From Lactobacillus kimbladii (lineage in GTDB: Bacteria; Bacillota; Bacilli; Lactobacillales; Lactobacillaceae), in contig NZ_SCMB01000001.1 in assembly GCF_014323605.1 (NCBI RefSeq), forward strand, positions 310,001-374,000: a stretch of 64,000 nt of DNA. Direction: 5' to 3'. This document shows, in pieces, positions 1 through 8,318 of this stretch. The first letter of the stretch is position 1. Each line of letters starts with the position of its first letter. Below the pieces are notes generated by a model that worked only from the letters and a program-made list of their open reading frames with translations, ran no database searches and was not told where the DNA came from. Made by a program: the position numbers and the translations under genes.

Positions 1-336
1 AACTGCTTCAATAATTCTGCCTAGCAATAGCACCGGAAAATTAGGCGCAAAAACACAAATAAGTGAACCTGCTAAAAAAATAAGCATCATTGTTAAAAAG
101 TTTTGTCTTAAGTTAAATGATTCAAAGATCCATGCCGACATGGGAATCATTAGCCCTACGACCAATAAATAAGAAGTAGTAAGCCATTGAGCAGTTGATT
201 GATTAACTTTAAAAACCGTCATTATTGTTGGCAGAGCATTATTAAGAAAAGTTTCGGCCAACAGCGAAACAAATGCTCCAAATAGTAAAACAGCCATCAT
301 TAAATTTCTTTTTTTACTAGAAATATTTTTGATCAT
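1..336 (-). CDS. MFS drug-efflux transporter, DHA2 type (N-terminal part, cut by window edge)
   Basis: Only the first 112 codons lie in the window; the rest runs off the left edge. The start codon at 334-336 follows an AAAGGA ribosome site. The translation begins MIKNISSKKRN and then has a hydrophobic first helix, the loop NALPTIMTVFKVNQSTAQWL and further helices. That pattern, especially the ALPTI..x..STAQW stretch, is typical of EmrB/QacA-type 14-TM proton-driven drug exporters. It lies just downstream of a MarR-type gene on the same strand, with a perfect palindrome between them, so it is probably the efflux pump that this regulator represses. The substrate cannot be told from this fragment. 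Confidence 0.8.
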   Translation of the reverse strand, partial: MIKNISSKKRNLMMAVLLFGAFVSLLAETFLNNALPTIMTVFKVNQSTAQWLTTSYLLVVGLMIPMSAWIFESFNLRQNFLTMMLIFLAGSLICVFAPNFPVLLLGRIIEAV

Positions 337-353
337 TTTTATCCTTTCATCTA

Positions 354-367
354 TGTAGCATGCTACA
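354..367. promoter_or_regulatory. Palindromic operator 1, candidate MarR site
   Basis: TGTAGCATGCTACA is a perfect 14-bp palindrome between the MarR gene and the efflux gene start. It shares both half-sites (TGTAG/CTACA) with the palindrome at 879-892 upstream of the MarR gene. Confidence 0.65.
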
Positions 368-383
368 CTTTTGCTAATAATAA

Positions 384-833
384 TTAAAAATTATCCGAAA
401 TTCTTTTTAAAACTTGTTCAAGATTTAAAATTTCTTGCTGAGACAACCCCTTGGTAATACGAGTATTAATATTTGTCATTATTGTGCGAATCTTGGCAAT
501 ATTTTTGTCAATTAAATGAAAGCCTTTATCCGAAAGCCTTAAAACAATTTGCCTTTGATCATTTTCTAAACGCGACGTAACAATTAACTTATTTGCTTCT
601 AAGCGTTTAACTATTCCTCTAATTGTAGGATGACTCAGCACAAACGCATCTGCCACTTCTTTTTGGGTAATTTGCCGCGCTTTTGATTCATATAAATAAA
701 TCATCAGAGAAATTTGGGCACCTGTTAAAGAATAATCTTTAAAGATTTCTGCAAACTGCTTGTTTAATTCCTTTTCAATCAAAGTATTTGCAATTTTAAT
801 TTTGGGACCAATTCGATTCAAAAAAGTTGTCAT
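384..833 (-). CDS. MarR-family transcriptional regulator
   Basis: This 149-residue protein has the MarR winged-helix layout: an N-terminal dimer helix, a helix-turn-helix at roughly residues 50-80 (ITQKEVADAFVLSHPTIRGI), the wing with the typical DQRQ segment near residue 92, and a C-terminal helix ending in a leucine-rich dimer region. It is co-oriented with the DHA2 pump downstream (48 bp apart). Perfect palindromes flank it on both sides, suggesting autoregulation and control of the pump by a ligand-released repressor. The ligand is unknown. Confidence 0.88.
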   Translation of the reverse strand: MTTFLNRIGPKIKIANTLIEKELNKQFAEIFKDYSLTGAQISLMIYLYESKARQITQKEVADAFVLSHPTIRGIVKRLEANKLIVTSRLENDQRQIVLRLSDKGFHLIDKNIAKIRTIMTNINTRITKGLSQQEILNLEQVLKRISDNF

Positions 834-878
834 ATTAATTCCCTTAGAAGTAAATCTCAGACTAATATTTTATCATAC

Positions 879-892
879 TGTAGTATACTACA
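879..892. promoter_or_regulatory. Palindromic operator 2, candidate MarR site
   Basis: TGTAGTATACTACA is a perfect palindrome with the same half-sites as the one at 354-367. It lies 46 bp upstream of the marR start and also just before a TATAAT (899-904) on the plus strand facing the exporter gene, so it may influence both directions. Confidence 0.65.
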
Positions 893-1004
893 CTTTTTTA
901 TAATAAACATGTTTTTAAAAACTCAATTCTACAAAATTGGTCCAACCACGAGTGTGGTAAAATTAAAATATTACGTTATCAAAAGAAGGGTCATAAATTT
1001 AGTT

Positions 1005-2360
1005 ATGAAAGACAAGCAGACTCCAGAATCATATCCCAAGATTTCTAGTAAACACCATATGAGAATTCATTGGAAAGAGTTCTTCAAAAGTTCAGATGAT
1101 ACCTTAGTCAAAGATATCACCTTGGTAGAAAAAGGGTCTTTAGTCGGAAGAATTGGTATAATGCTGCTGCAATGCGGCACTGGAGCCTGGCGCGTGCGCG
1201 ATTCGATGAATACCATTGCAAGGGCACTCAAAATCACTTGTTCAGCTGACATTGGTTTAGTAACTATTAGCTATACCTGCTTTGATGTTGATAACAAATC
1301 ATACTCACAGACTCTTTCCTTACCAACTACGGAAGTAAATATGAACAAGCTCAATGAAATGGAAGAATTTGTCCGTAAATTTGAAGCTGAAAATAATTAT
1401 TTGACAATTGGAGCTGTTCACTACAAACTGAATCAAATTGAACGCCATACTCAAAATTATCCTTTAATCATTTCCGCTTTGAGTGCCGGCCTGGCGTGTG
1501 CTAGTTTTATTTTTCTACTTGGTGGCGGAATACCGGAAATGTTTTGCACATTTTTTGGAGCCTTTATTGGCAACTATTTGCGCCAATTATTAGGGAAGAA
1601 AAAAGTTACTTTGGTCGCCAAAATAACTGTTGGCGTAGCGCTTTCCTGCGCCGTTTATTTCATCTGTTTTAGATTAGGCACATTAATTTGTGGCTGGAGT
1701 AACAATCATGCTTATGGTTACATCGGTTCGATGCTTTATGTCATACCTGGATTCCCTTTTATTACTTCTGGCCTTGATATGTCAAAGCTTGATATGCGAT
1801 CTGGTCTTGAAAGGCTGGCTTATGCTATCTTAGTTGTTATGATTGCGGCAATGGTAGGCTGGGGCATGGCTACTATGCTCAATTTGTCGCCAGGTACCAT
1901 GCCCAAATTAAATCTTAATCCGGCTTTATTAACAATGCTTAGAATTATTGCCAGTTTTTGCGGTGTTTTTGGCTTTTCAATCATGTTTAACGCCAAAGTA
2001 TCAATGGCAACTGTAGCGGCACTTATTGGTGCGTTAGCAAATACCTTGCGTTTAAGTCTAGTTGAATTTAATCACGTTCCCGTCGCCCTAGCAGCTTTCA
2101 TCGGAGCATTATTAGCAGGATTAATTGCCAGTTTTGTGCGGGATAAAGTTGGTTTTCCCCGCATTGCAATCACGGTTCCCGCAATTGTCATCATGGTCCC
2201 CGGTTTATACATGTATCGCGCTGTCTTTAATTTTGGTATTACTAACATTAATGTCGGTGCTTATTGGATTATGGATGCTTTAATGATTATTACTGCTCTG
2301 CCAATCGGTTTACTTACTGCTCGCATTTTAACGGACGCAAAATGGCGCCATTGCGACTAA
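1005..2360 (+). CDS. Threonine/serine exporter family protein (ThrE-type, fused DUF1212 + ThrE_2)
   Basis: The N-terminal half (to about residue 150) resembles the ThrE soluble domain: GRIGIMLLQCGTGAWRVRDSM near residue 45, then the C-terminal part of that domain. About ten hydrophobic segments follow, with Gly/Pro-rich motifs such as YVIPGFPFITSGLDM and VPGLYMYRA. Lactobacilli often carry both ThrE halves in one chain of about 450 residues, and this one has 451. I chose ATG 1005, which has a GAAGGG site 14 bases upstream, over an ATG at 909. A TATAAT at 899-904 would place transcription start at about 911, inside an earlier start. Inferred role: export of threonine or serine across the membrane. 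The substrate is not proved. Confidence 0.8.
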   Translation: MKDKQTPESYPKISSKHHMRIHWKEFFKSSDDTLVKDITLVEKGSLVGRIGIMLLQCGTGAWRVRDSMNTIARALKITCSADIGLVTISYTCFDVDNKSYSQTLSLPTTEVNMNKLNEMEEFVRKFEAENNYLTIGAVHYKLNQIERHTQNYPLIISALSAGLACASFIFLLGGGIPEMFCTFFGAFIGNYLRQLLGKKKVTLVAKITVGVALSCAVYFICFRLGTLICGWSNNHAYGYIGSMLYVIPGFPFITSGLDMSKLDMRSGLERLAYAILVVMIAAMVGWGMATMLNLSPGTMPKLNLNPALLTMLRIIASFCGVFGFSIMFNAKVSMATVAALIGALANTLRLSLVEFNHVPVALAAFIGALLAGLIASFVRDKVGFPRIAITVPAIVIMVPGLYMYRAVFNFGITNINVGAYWIMDALMIITALPIGLLTARILTDAKWRHCD

Positions 2361-2391
2361 AATATTTAATTGGAATTTTTAATTATTTTAT

Positions 2392-2420
2392 CTAACTAGA
2401 TTCTTAGTTAGGTATTTTAT
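2392..2420 (+). terminator. Weak hairpin after the ThrE-type gene
   Basis: A 7-bp stem (CTAACTA / TAGTTAG) with a 6-base loop is followed by GTATTTTATT. The U-tract is interrupted, so termination may be partial. Confidence 0.5.
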
Positions 2421-2539
2421 TAGGAACATATCCGTCAATGCTCTTTAATTTGTTCGTTTTTAACTCTATTTTTATTATAAAAATTGTGCTAAACTAAAAT
2501 AAAAAGTAAAAAAGCAAGAACATTATTAAGGAGGATTAT

Positions 2540-3559
2540 ATGAGTTCAGTCGTTACACCAGAATTTACTCGTGGCCTGCCTAAAGCCGAATTGCACTTGC
2601 ATGTTGAAGGTACTTTAGAACCTGAATTGAAACTAAAATTAGCTAAACGTAATCATGTGGATATAGGACAAACTACAATTGAAGATGTCCAAAAGACTTA
2701 TAATTACCATGATTTGGCATCATTTCTAGCTGTCTATTATCCAGCAATGAATGTTTTACAAACTGAAGAAGACTTTTACGACTTGGCCTGGGCCTATTTA
2801 ACTAAGGCTGCCGCCAACAACGTTAGACATGTAGAACTATTTTTTGACCCCCAAGCTCATACTAGCCGCGGCATCCCATTTGAAGTTGCACTCAATGGTC
2901 TTTATCAAGCTACTATTGATGCACGGGCATTAAACGTTGATGCTCATCTAATCATGTGCTTTTTACGTGATTTTTCAAAGGAATCAGCAAGAAAAACACT
3001 GAAAGAAGGTCTGAAATACAAAGATAAAATTATTGGTATTGGACTTGATTCTGATGAGCATAACAATCCACCGCTAAAATTTGCCCGCCAGTTTGAAGAT
3101 GCAGCAGCTGCTGGACTTCATATCACCACTCACTGTGATATTGATCAAAAAGATTCAATCGAACATATCCGTCAAGCTTTAGAAATTATGGAGGTTGAAC
3201 GTCTTGATCACGGTACCAATATCGTGGAAGATCCAGATTTGGTAGAATTAGCAGCCAAAAGACAGATTGGCTTAACATCTTGCCCATTATCTAACAGTTT
3301 TGTTTCACCAGAAATGAAAGGTAAAGAAGTAATCGATCTTTTGAATGCAGGAGTCAAAGTATCTATTAACTCAGATGATCCTGCCTACTTTAAAGGTTAT
3401 ATTAGCGATAATTATTATGCTTTAGCACAAAAATATGATCTTTCTCAGAACCAAATCGTGCAACTTGCTAAAAATTCTTTTGAAACTTCCTGGATAAGTC
3501 AACGGCAAAAGCAATTATATTTAGATGAAATTGATCAATTTGTAAAAGCCAACGCATAA
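2540..3559 (+). CDS. Adenine/adenosine deaminase-family amidohydrolase with an altered active-site motif
   Basis: The 339-residue protein follows the type 2 adenine deaminase (ADE/AAH1) pattern along its whole length: LPKAELHLH with metal ligands His19 and His21, EGTLEPEL, FFDPQAHTSRGIPFE, GIGLDSDE near 166-173, LDHGTN with His224, CPLSNS, and NSDDPAYF with Asp279-Asp280. The usual HAGE motif, which carries the catalytic proton-shuttle Glu, reads HCDID at 198-202: His is kept but Ile stands where Glu is expected. It may therefore act on a different purine-like substrate, use a neighbouring Asp, or be impaired. The gene is monocistronic, with an AAGGAGG ribosome site and its own terminator. 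The family call is firm; the substrate is not. Confidence 0.82.
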   Translation: MSSVVTPEFTRGLPKAELHLHVEGTLEPELKLKLAKRNHVDIGQTTIEDVQKTYNYHDLASFLAVYYPAMNVLQTEEDFYDLAWAYLTKAAANNVRHVELFFDPQAHTSRGIPFEVALNGLYQATIDARALNVDAHLIMCFLRDFSKESARKTLKEGLKYKDKIIGIGLDSDEHNNPPLKFARQFEDAAAAGLHITTHCDIDQKDSIEHIRQALEIMEVERLDHGTNIVEDPDLVELAAKRQIGLTSCPLSNSFVSPEMKGKEVIDLLNAGVKVSINSDDPAYFKGYISDNYYALAQKYDLSQNQIVQLAKNSFETSWISQRQKQLYLDEIDQFVKANA

Positions 3560-3574
3560 TTTAAGAACTCATAC

Positions 3575-3612
3575 AAAAAGGCCAGCTCATATTAAATGAG
3601 TTGGCTTTTTCG
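3575..3612. terminator. Intrinsic terminator between convergent genes
   Basis: A long hairpin (AAAAAGGCCAGCTCAT pairing with ATGAGTTGGCTTTTT, one bulge, short AT loop) ends in a T-run and has an A-run on the other side. It can therefore serve both the deaminase gene and the minus-strand flavoprotein operon. Confidence 0.85.
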
Positions 3613-3662
3613 CTGGTATAGTGTTTTATTTTATTATTTTAGAAATTATTTTTTTGATTATT

Positions 3663-5108
3663 TTACTTCCGGGCTGCAATTGCTTTAATTGCATTACGAC
3701 CTGAAAAGATACAAAATCCTGCATGTGTTCCCGGAATATTAACACCATAGGTGTCACCATAAAGAACTGCAGAGCCATCGCCACCAATAGCATACAAACC
3801 CTCAATTGGTCTACCTTTAGTATCCAATACTTCATTATTAGTGTTAACCCGCAAGCCGTCACCGGTAGTATAGGCACCCACACCTAATTCGATAGCATAA
3901 AACGGGCCAGCGCCATCTACTGGCAACATGTATTTAGCTGGCTTATGAAAATCAGTATCTTCACCGTTTGCAGCCATTTCATTATAGTGCTTGACGTATG
4001 CCACTAGGTTAGGGGTATCAATTTCTCGAGCTAATTCTTCCAGCGTTGCAGCTTTATGCAGGTATTCGCGGCCTTCTTTTTCGGCTTTGGCAATATCATC
4101 ACGCAAAGTGGGATATCTGTCTTCTGGAACAAATGGTTTCATGGATCTTGGATAAGACTTGTCAGTAAAGTCATCCAAGATCTTTTGGCTAAAAATGCAG
4201 AAGACGCGGTCTTGACGGTTCATTGAATTGCCTTCATTAGCCCAGTTGACCACAGCTGCACTTTCGTCGACAAAGCGCTCGCCCAGTTCGTTAACCCACA
4301 TTTGCGGTTGATCACAAACTGAACTCCAGATAGCGGTACCCCACAATTTAAATGATGGGACTGTCTTATCTTTCAATTGACCGCCAAACATCATCGCCAT
4401 TCCGGTAAAGTACTTCTTAGCGCCCAACTTCCAGGCCAATCTCAAACCGTCTCCCGTATTTTTACCAGAGTTAACTGGAATAATATTGTCTGGGTTTTGG
4501 TGAGGCGTACTTTCTAACAACTTTTGGTCATTTAAATAACCACCGGTAGCCAAAACCACATTCTTAGCATTAACAACTTTAGTAGTTTTTGCTACAACAT
4601 TAGTTAGAGTAACATCAAAAGTGTGGTCAGCATTTTGTTTTAGATCAGTCACGCTAGTTAGGGTAACTATGGTGATGCCCTTCTTCTTAGCATATGGTTC
4701 TAAACCATTGTGAATGGCATCATGACCCTTGCCTTTAAACAAGTGCCAAGTTCTAGCTCCAGAACCTAAATTTGCTACCATTTCAATTTTAGCACCATGA
4801 TCTTCGAGCCAGGAAACATTTTTGCCGGCATTGGCAATGTATTTTTGCCACATTTTGCCATCTGCTTTATAGTGCGAATAAGTTAACTCCTCTTTGAGCA
4901 AATCATCTTTATCAAGAGTTGCATTATCCTTTTTTTGCAGTTCGGAATCGGCAGCGAAAACTCCTTCAACATAGTTACCAGTGCCACCGGTTGTTTTACC
5001 TTTTTCGACCAGCAAGGTCTTTAAATTATTGTCGACAGCTTCATCTGCAGCAGCAAAGCCTGCAAGACCTGCTCCCACAATAACTACATCATATTTTTCT
5101 TGTGTCAT
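3663..5108 (-). CDS. FAD-dependent oxidoreductase (FAD_binding_2; fumarate reductase/ketosteroid dehydrogenase-like), no FMN domain
   Basis: This 481-residue flavoprotein has an N-terminal Rossmann dinucleotide motif GAGLAG at 12-17, an adenine-binding Glu at the end of the second strand (LLVEKG), a GG(T)G segment near 41 and a C-terminal FAD motif with YAIGGDGSAV. The C-terminal substrate loop reads YGVNIPGTHAG rather than the NRLGGN of true fumarate reductases, where the Arg binds substrate, so fumarate is not assured as substrate. There is no signal peptide, so it should be cytoplasmic. It is last in a minus-strand run (9803 to 3663) with an MFS carrier and two related flavoproteins, 64 bases behind the preceding gene. 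Reduction of an enoate or enone by a flavin is inferred. Confidence 0.8.
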   Translation of the reverse strand: MTQEKYDVVIVGAGLAGFAAADEAVDNNLKTLLVEKGKTTGGTGNYVEGVFAADSELQKKDNATLDKDDLLKEELTYSHYKADGKMWQKYIANAGKNVSWLEDHGAKIEMVANLGSGARTWHLFKGKGHDAIHNGLEPYAKKKGITIVTLTSVTDLKQNADHTFDVTLTNVVAKTTKVVNAKNVVLATGGYLNDQKLLESTPHQNPDNIIPVNSGKNTGDGLRLAWKLGAKKYFTGMAMMFGGQLKDKTVPSFKLWGTAIWSSVCDQPQMWVNELGERFVDESAAVVNWANEGNSMNRQDRVFCIFSQKILDDFTDKSYPRSMKPFVPEDRYPTLRDDIAKAEKEGREYLHKAATLEELAREIDTPNLVAYVKHYNEMAANGEDTDFHKPAKYMLPVDGAGPFYAIELGVGAYTTGDGLRVNTNNEVLDTKGRPIEGLYAIGGDGSAVLYGDTYGVNIPGTHAGFCIFSGRNAIKAIAARK

Positions 5109-5172
5109 AATTTGTTCCTCTAGTAAAAATTATGTACAAATCAATTAATTCATACATGATTTTTGCCATAAT

Positions 5173-7038
5173 CTACTTACAGGCTTTAGCAGTTTCAGCC
5201 GCATCAATTCCGGCTAGTCTACCAGAAATATAAGCAAAGCCTAAAGTACCACCTTCAAAATCAACGTAAGCTTTGCCATACATTCCTGAGGCATCGGCAC
5301 CAGCTACGTAAAGGTTTGGTACTGGTTCACCATTTGGAGCTAAGGCGTGCATTTTTTCATCAATGGTTGCACCACCAAGAGTGCCCAGGTTACGGGCGAT
5401 GAATTTCACAGCGTAAAATGGACCCTGCTCTACTGGAATCATTCTCTTGGTATCAGAGAAGAACAAGTCATCCTCGCCCTTCTTCTTAGCGTTGTTGTAT
5501 TGCTCAACTGATTTAGCCAAATTATCTTTGTCAACACCCATCTTTTCAGCTAATTCTTCGATGGTGTCTGCAATAAAAATAACATTGGTTGAAGCCAGTT
5601 TATTCAATAATGAAGTAAAGTCTGTCTTCTCGTGTTCGTGCTTAATATTTTCATCAGTATCCGTTGGGAAGTTAAATTCCATGTAAAATTGATGATGATT
5701 CTTCCACTTGCCATAGTGGTCTTCGATTGCAACTGTGCCGCCTTCTTTAATCTTATCCAGCATTGCCTGGTCAAAGACAACAAATTCAGTTTGTTGTGGT
5801 TGTTCTGACAATTCTGCACCGTGAACAGCGAAATCTATTGCATGGGTTTCACTAGCATAACGTTGACCACGATTATTAACACGCAAGTTCGGAAAATCAG
5901 CTAGGGCATTGACAGGCATCCAGTTTGGACCAACAAGTTTAGCCATTTCGCCAATATCTTTATCACTAAAAGTTTGCCAGAAGTAGTGCGTTGAGCCATT
6001 AATGTGGTGAGCAGTACCAGCATCCCAGGCCATATTCAAACCATCACCAGTATTTTGCAAAACTTGACCTTGCGTGCTGACGTCGCCAAGATACTTTTTG
6101 CGCATTTCAGGACTGCCACCAAAGCCACCAGTTGCAATAACTACTTTCTTAGCATTAACGTGAAGAGTTTCTTCATCACCTTCGGCAATTAAACCAGTGA
6201 CTTTACCTGCACTATCTTGCAACAATTTTTTACCTGCAAAGCCAAAGTACATCTTGCCACCGATTGACTTGAATTTTTCAATTAGTTTGGTTACGGCCTT
6301 AGTGCCACCTTCTTGATAGCCATGAAGAGTGGCTGGCATACCAATGTGATCGTAACTGCCACCTGTACCAGCGTCAACCAATTTCATAATTGCACCGTTT
6401 TCATTTAACCAGTCAACCGTCTTACCTGATTCGTCGATAATGCGGCGCACAAGAATTGAGTTCATGTAGCCTTGGGAGGCATCCATGTATTCGTCATAAA
6501 GCCATTTCTTAGAAACAACCGCATTTTGATCTTTTTGTTGTTGACTGTCGCCGGCAAACATACCACCAGCAAAAGTAGTCGCACCAAGTGGAGAAATGGT
6601 TTTTTCAAGCAAAGCTACACTTGCACCATGTTGACGAGCTGCTAAAGCGGCTGCTACGCCTGCACCACCGGCACCAACTACTGCGACATCAACATCAATA
6701 GTTTCTTCCTTCTTGCCAGCAGTTTGGCCACCATTTTCTTTAAGGGCATCAAAGTCAACCCCTGCCTTATTCAAGGCTTCTTTAACGCCTTCAATAATAC
6801 CGTGTGAAGTTTCAGAAGCACCAGAAACAACATCAACATCGACTGATTGCTGATCCACAATTTTTTGTGCCATTTTCTTAAATGCGTTATCAGCTAAACT
6901 ATCGGGAGCATATTTATCTAACGGTTTAACATTTACTATCTTGTCTGAGTCAACCTCAACTTCAAGATTAATTTGACTTTCCTTACCTTGACCAGAACCG
7001 GTATACTTTCCTGGGTTCTCGGTTATTTTTTTTGCCAT
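5173..7038 (-). CDS. FMN_bind-FAD_binding_2 reductase (soluble fumarate/urocanate reductase-like)
   Basis: This two-domain flavoprotein has 621 residues. The first ~95 are an FMN_bind domain with the flavinylation-type motif DVVSGAS (SGAS at 72-75), in which ApbE-like enzymes attach FMN to Ser/Thr through phosphate. An FAD_binding_2 domain starts at GAGGAG (122-127) and ends in LYVAGADASG. No haem CxxCH, lipobox or signal peptide is present, unlike respiratory flavocytochromes c. The substrate-loop Arg of fumarate reductase (NRLGGN) is replaced by YVDFEGG, so another unsaturated acid is likely. I place the start at ATG 7036-7038, which has GAAAGGGG eight bases upstream; an upstream ATG overlaps that ribosome site. 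No apbE gene is in the window. Confidence 0.85.
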   Translation of the reverse strand: MAKKITENPGKYTGSGQGKESQINLEVEVDSDKIVNVKPLDKYAPDSLADNAFKKMAQKIVDQQSVDVDVVSGASETSHGIIEGVKEALNKAGVDFDALKENGGQTAGKKEETIDVDVAVVGAGGAGVAAALAARQHGASVALLEKTISPLGATTFAGGMFAGDSQQQKDQNAVVSKKWLYDEYMDASQGYMNSILVRRIIDESGKTVDWLNENGAIMKLVDAGTGGSYDHIGMPATLHGYQEGGTKAVTKLIEKFKSIGGKMYFGFAGKKLLQDSAGKVTGLIAEGDEETLHVNAKKVVIATGGFGGSPEMRKKYLGDVSTQGQVLQNTGDGLNMAWDAGTAHHINGSTHYFWQTFSDKDIGEMAKLVGPNWMPVNALADFPNLRVNNRGQRYASETHAIDFAVHGAELSEQPQQTEFVVFDQAMLDKIKEGGTVAIEDHYGKWKNHHQFYMEFNFPTDTDENIKHEHEKTDFTSLLNKLASTNVIFIADTIEELAEKMGVDKDNLAKSVEQYNNAKKKGEDDLFFSDTKRMIPVEQGPFYAVKFIARNLGTLGGATIDEKMHALAPNGEPVPNLYVAGADASGMYGKAYVDFEGGTLGFAYISGRLAGIDAAETAKACK

Positions 7039-7067
7039 GTAAATGACCCCTTTCACTTTAAAAAATC

Positions 7068-8288
7068 TTATTCAGCATGACGACGAGCAGCGTTTGCGTC
7101 TGGTAAAACTGCCAGTACGATAATTTGTACTACAAATACAAGACCTTGAATAATAAAGGTTAATGCATAGTTCTTACCAGCAATTGAAGAAATAATAACT
7201 GGAAGGAAGAATGATAATAGCAGTGATACTGTACCAACAAGTCCACCAGCACTACCAGCGTTCTTAGGACCGATCTCTGGGAATGTAATTGGCATAGCCT
7301 GCATAATAGGACCAGTCATAGCGCCAAATACGCCGCCAAGGATTAGTGCAATGCTTAATGGCATTCCTAATGGAATATACCAAGTTATGGCCATCAACAG
7401 ACCACCAAGAGCAGTAATAACAATCATCATTGGTTTAGCCTTTTTGGCCTTATTGATAATTGCTGGGCCAAAGAGTGAACCTGCTAAACTACCAATAGTA
7501 GCAACAGAAGCAACCACACCAGCAGCTGCAGGAGTCATTCCTCTGGCAGCAAATGCTTGGGGCAAAATGCCTGAAAAGGCTTCACTAGCACCCATACCAA
7601 AGCCAACGGCTAAAGCAACATACCAAGTTTTCTTACTTTTGGCAGCAGCCTTGAAGAATTCAAACGATGACTCAGATTTGCCTTGTTCTGTTTGAGGTTG
7701 TGGAACTTCTTCACCCTTAGGAGTGTCTTTAACAAAGATCATCCAGCAAACAGCTAAAACCAATAGTACCGTTGATGAAAAGATATATGCCTTTTCAACA
7801 GTCGGGAATAAAGAACTGGTAGCTTGGGATAGCATAATTCCGACACTGGCAGAAGCAAAGAAGACACCCATAGCTGTATTAGTATCTTGTTTAAACCAGG
7901 TACCAAAGATTTTCAGAGTATTAGCATTTAACAGAGCCATATAAACTCCAAAAAGTAACAGGAAAATAAACATTGTGATAAAGTTATTAGCAAAAAGGCG
8001 ACCATATGCACCTAGTACTGAGATAACCAAACCAACAGAAACGATTTTCTTAGCTCCGAACTTATCAGCAAGAGAGCCGGCAGGAATACTTAAGAAAACT
8101 GCAATAAGCATTGGTGCCATTAATAAACTTTGAAATTGTGCTGGTGAAATGTGCAACGCTGGCATAATTTGGACAGCTAAAGCAGAAATCTGAAATTGAA
8201 TGTAACTACTAATTGCGTCAAGCAAAGCAGCTATTGCTAAAATTACCCACCTATAATTTGAAAGTTTAGGTAACTGTTTTTCATCCAT
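7068..8288 (-). CDS. MFS transporter of the flavoprotein operon
   Basis: The 406-residue membrane protein has twelve predicted helices in two halves. The loop-2 motif GSLADKFGAKK near residue 76 is the classic major-facilitator signature (GxLaDrxGxkr). A hydrophilic central loop (about 195-215) links the halves. It sits between two flavoprotein genes with ~30-base gaps on both sides and an AAGGAG site, which argues for one transcript and for uptake, or exchange, of the substrate that those reductases use. It looks like an oxalate/formate-antiporter-style MFS carrier, but the substrate is unknown. Confidence 0.85.
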   Translation of the reverse strand: MDEKQLPKLSNYRWVILAIAALLDAISSYIQFQISALAVQIMPALHISPAQFQSLLMAPMLIAVFLSIPAGSLADKFGAKKIVSVGLVISVLGAYGRLFANNFITMFIFLLLFGVYMALLNANTLKIFGTWFKQDTNTAMGVFFASASVGIMLSQATSSLFPTVEKAYIFSSTVLLVLAVCWMIFVKDTPKGEEVPQPQTEQGKSESSFEFFKAAAKSKKTWYVALAVGFGMGASEAFSGILPQAFAARGMTPAAAGVVASVATIGSLAGSLFGPAIINKAKKAKPMMIVITALGGLLMAITWYIPLGMPLSIALILGGVFGAMTGPIMQAMPITFPEIGPKNAGSAGGLVGTVSLLLSFFLPVIISSIAGKNYALTFIIQGLVFVVQIIVLAVLPDANAARRHAE

Positions 8289-8318
8289 GATATATAAAAA
8301 CTCCTTTTATGATAAAAA

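Noticed and set aside
909-1004. Upstream start for the ThrE-type exporter at 909
   Set aside because: No ribosome site, non-conserved sequence, and a -10 box at 899-904 would put it at the transcript's first bases.
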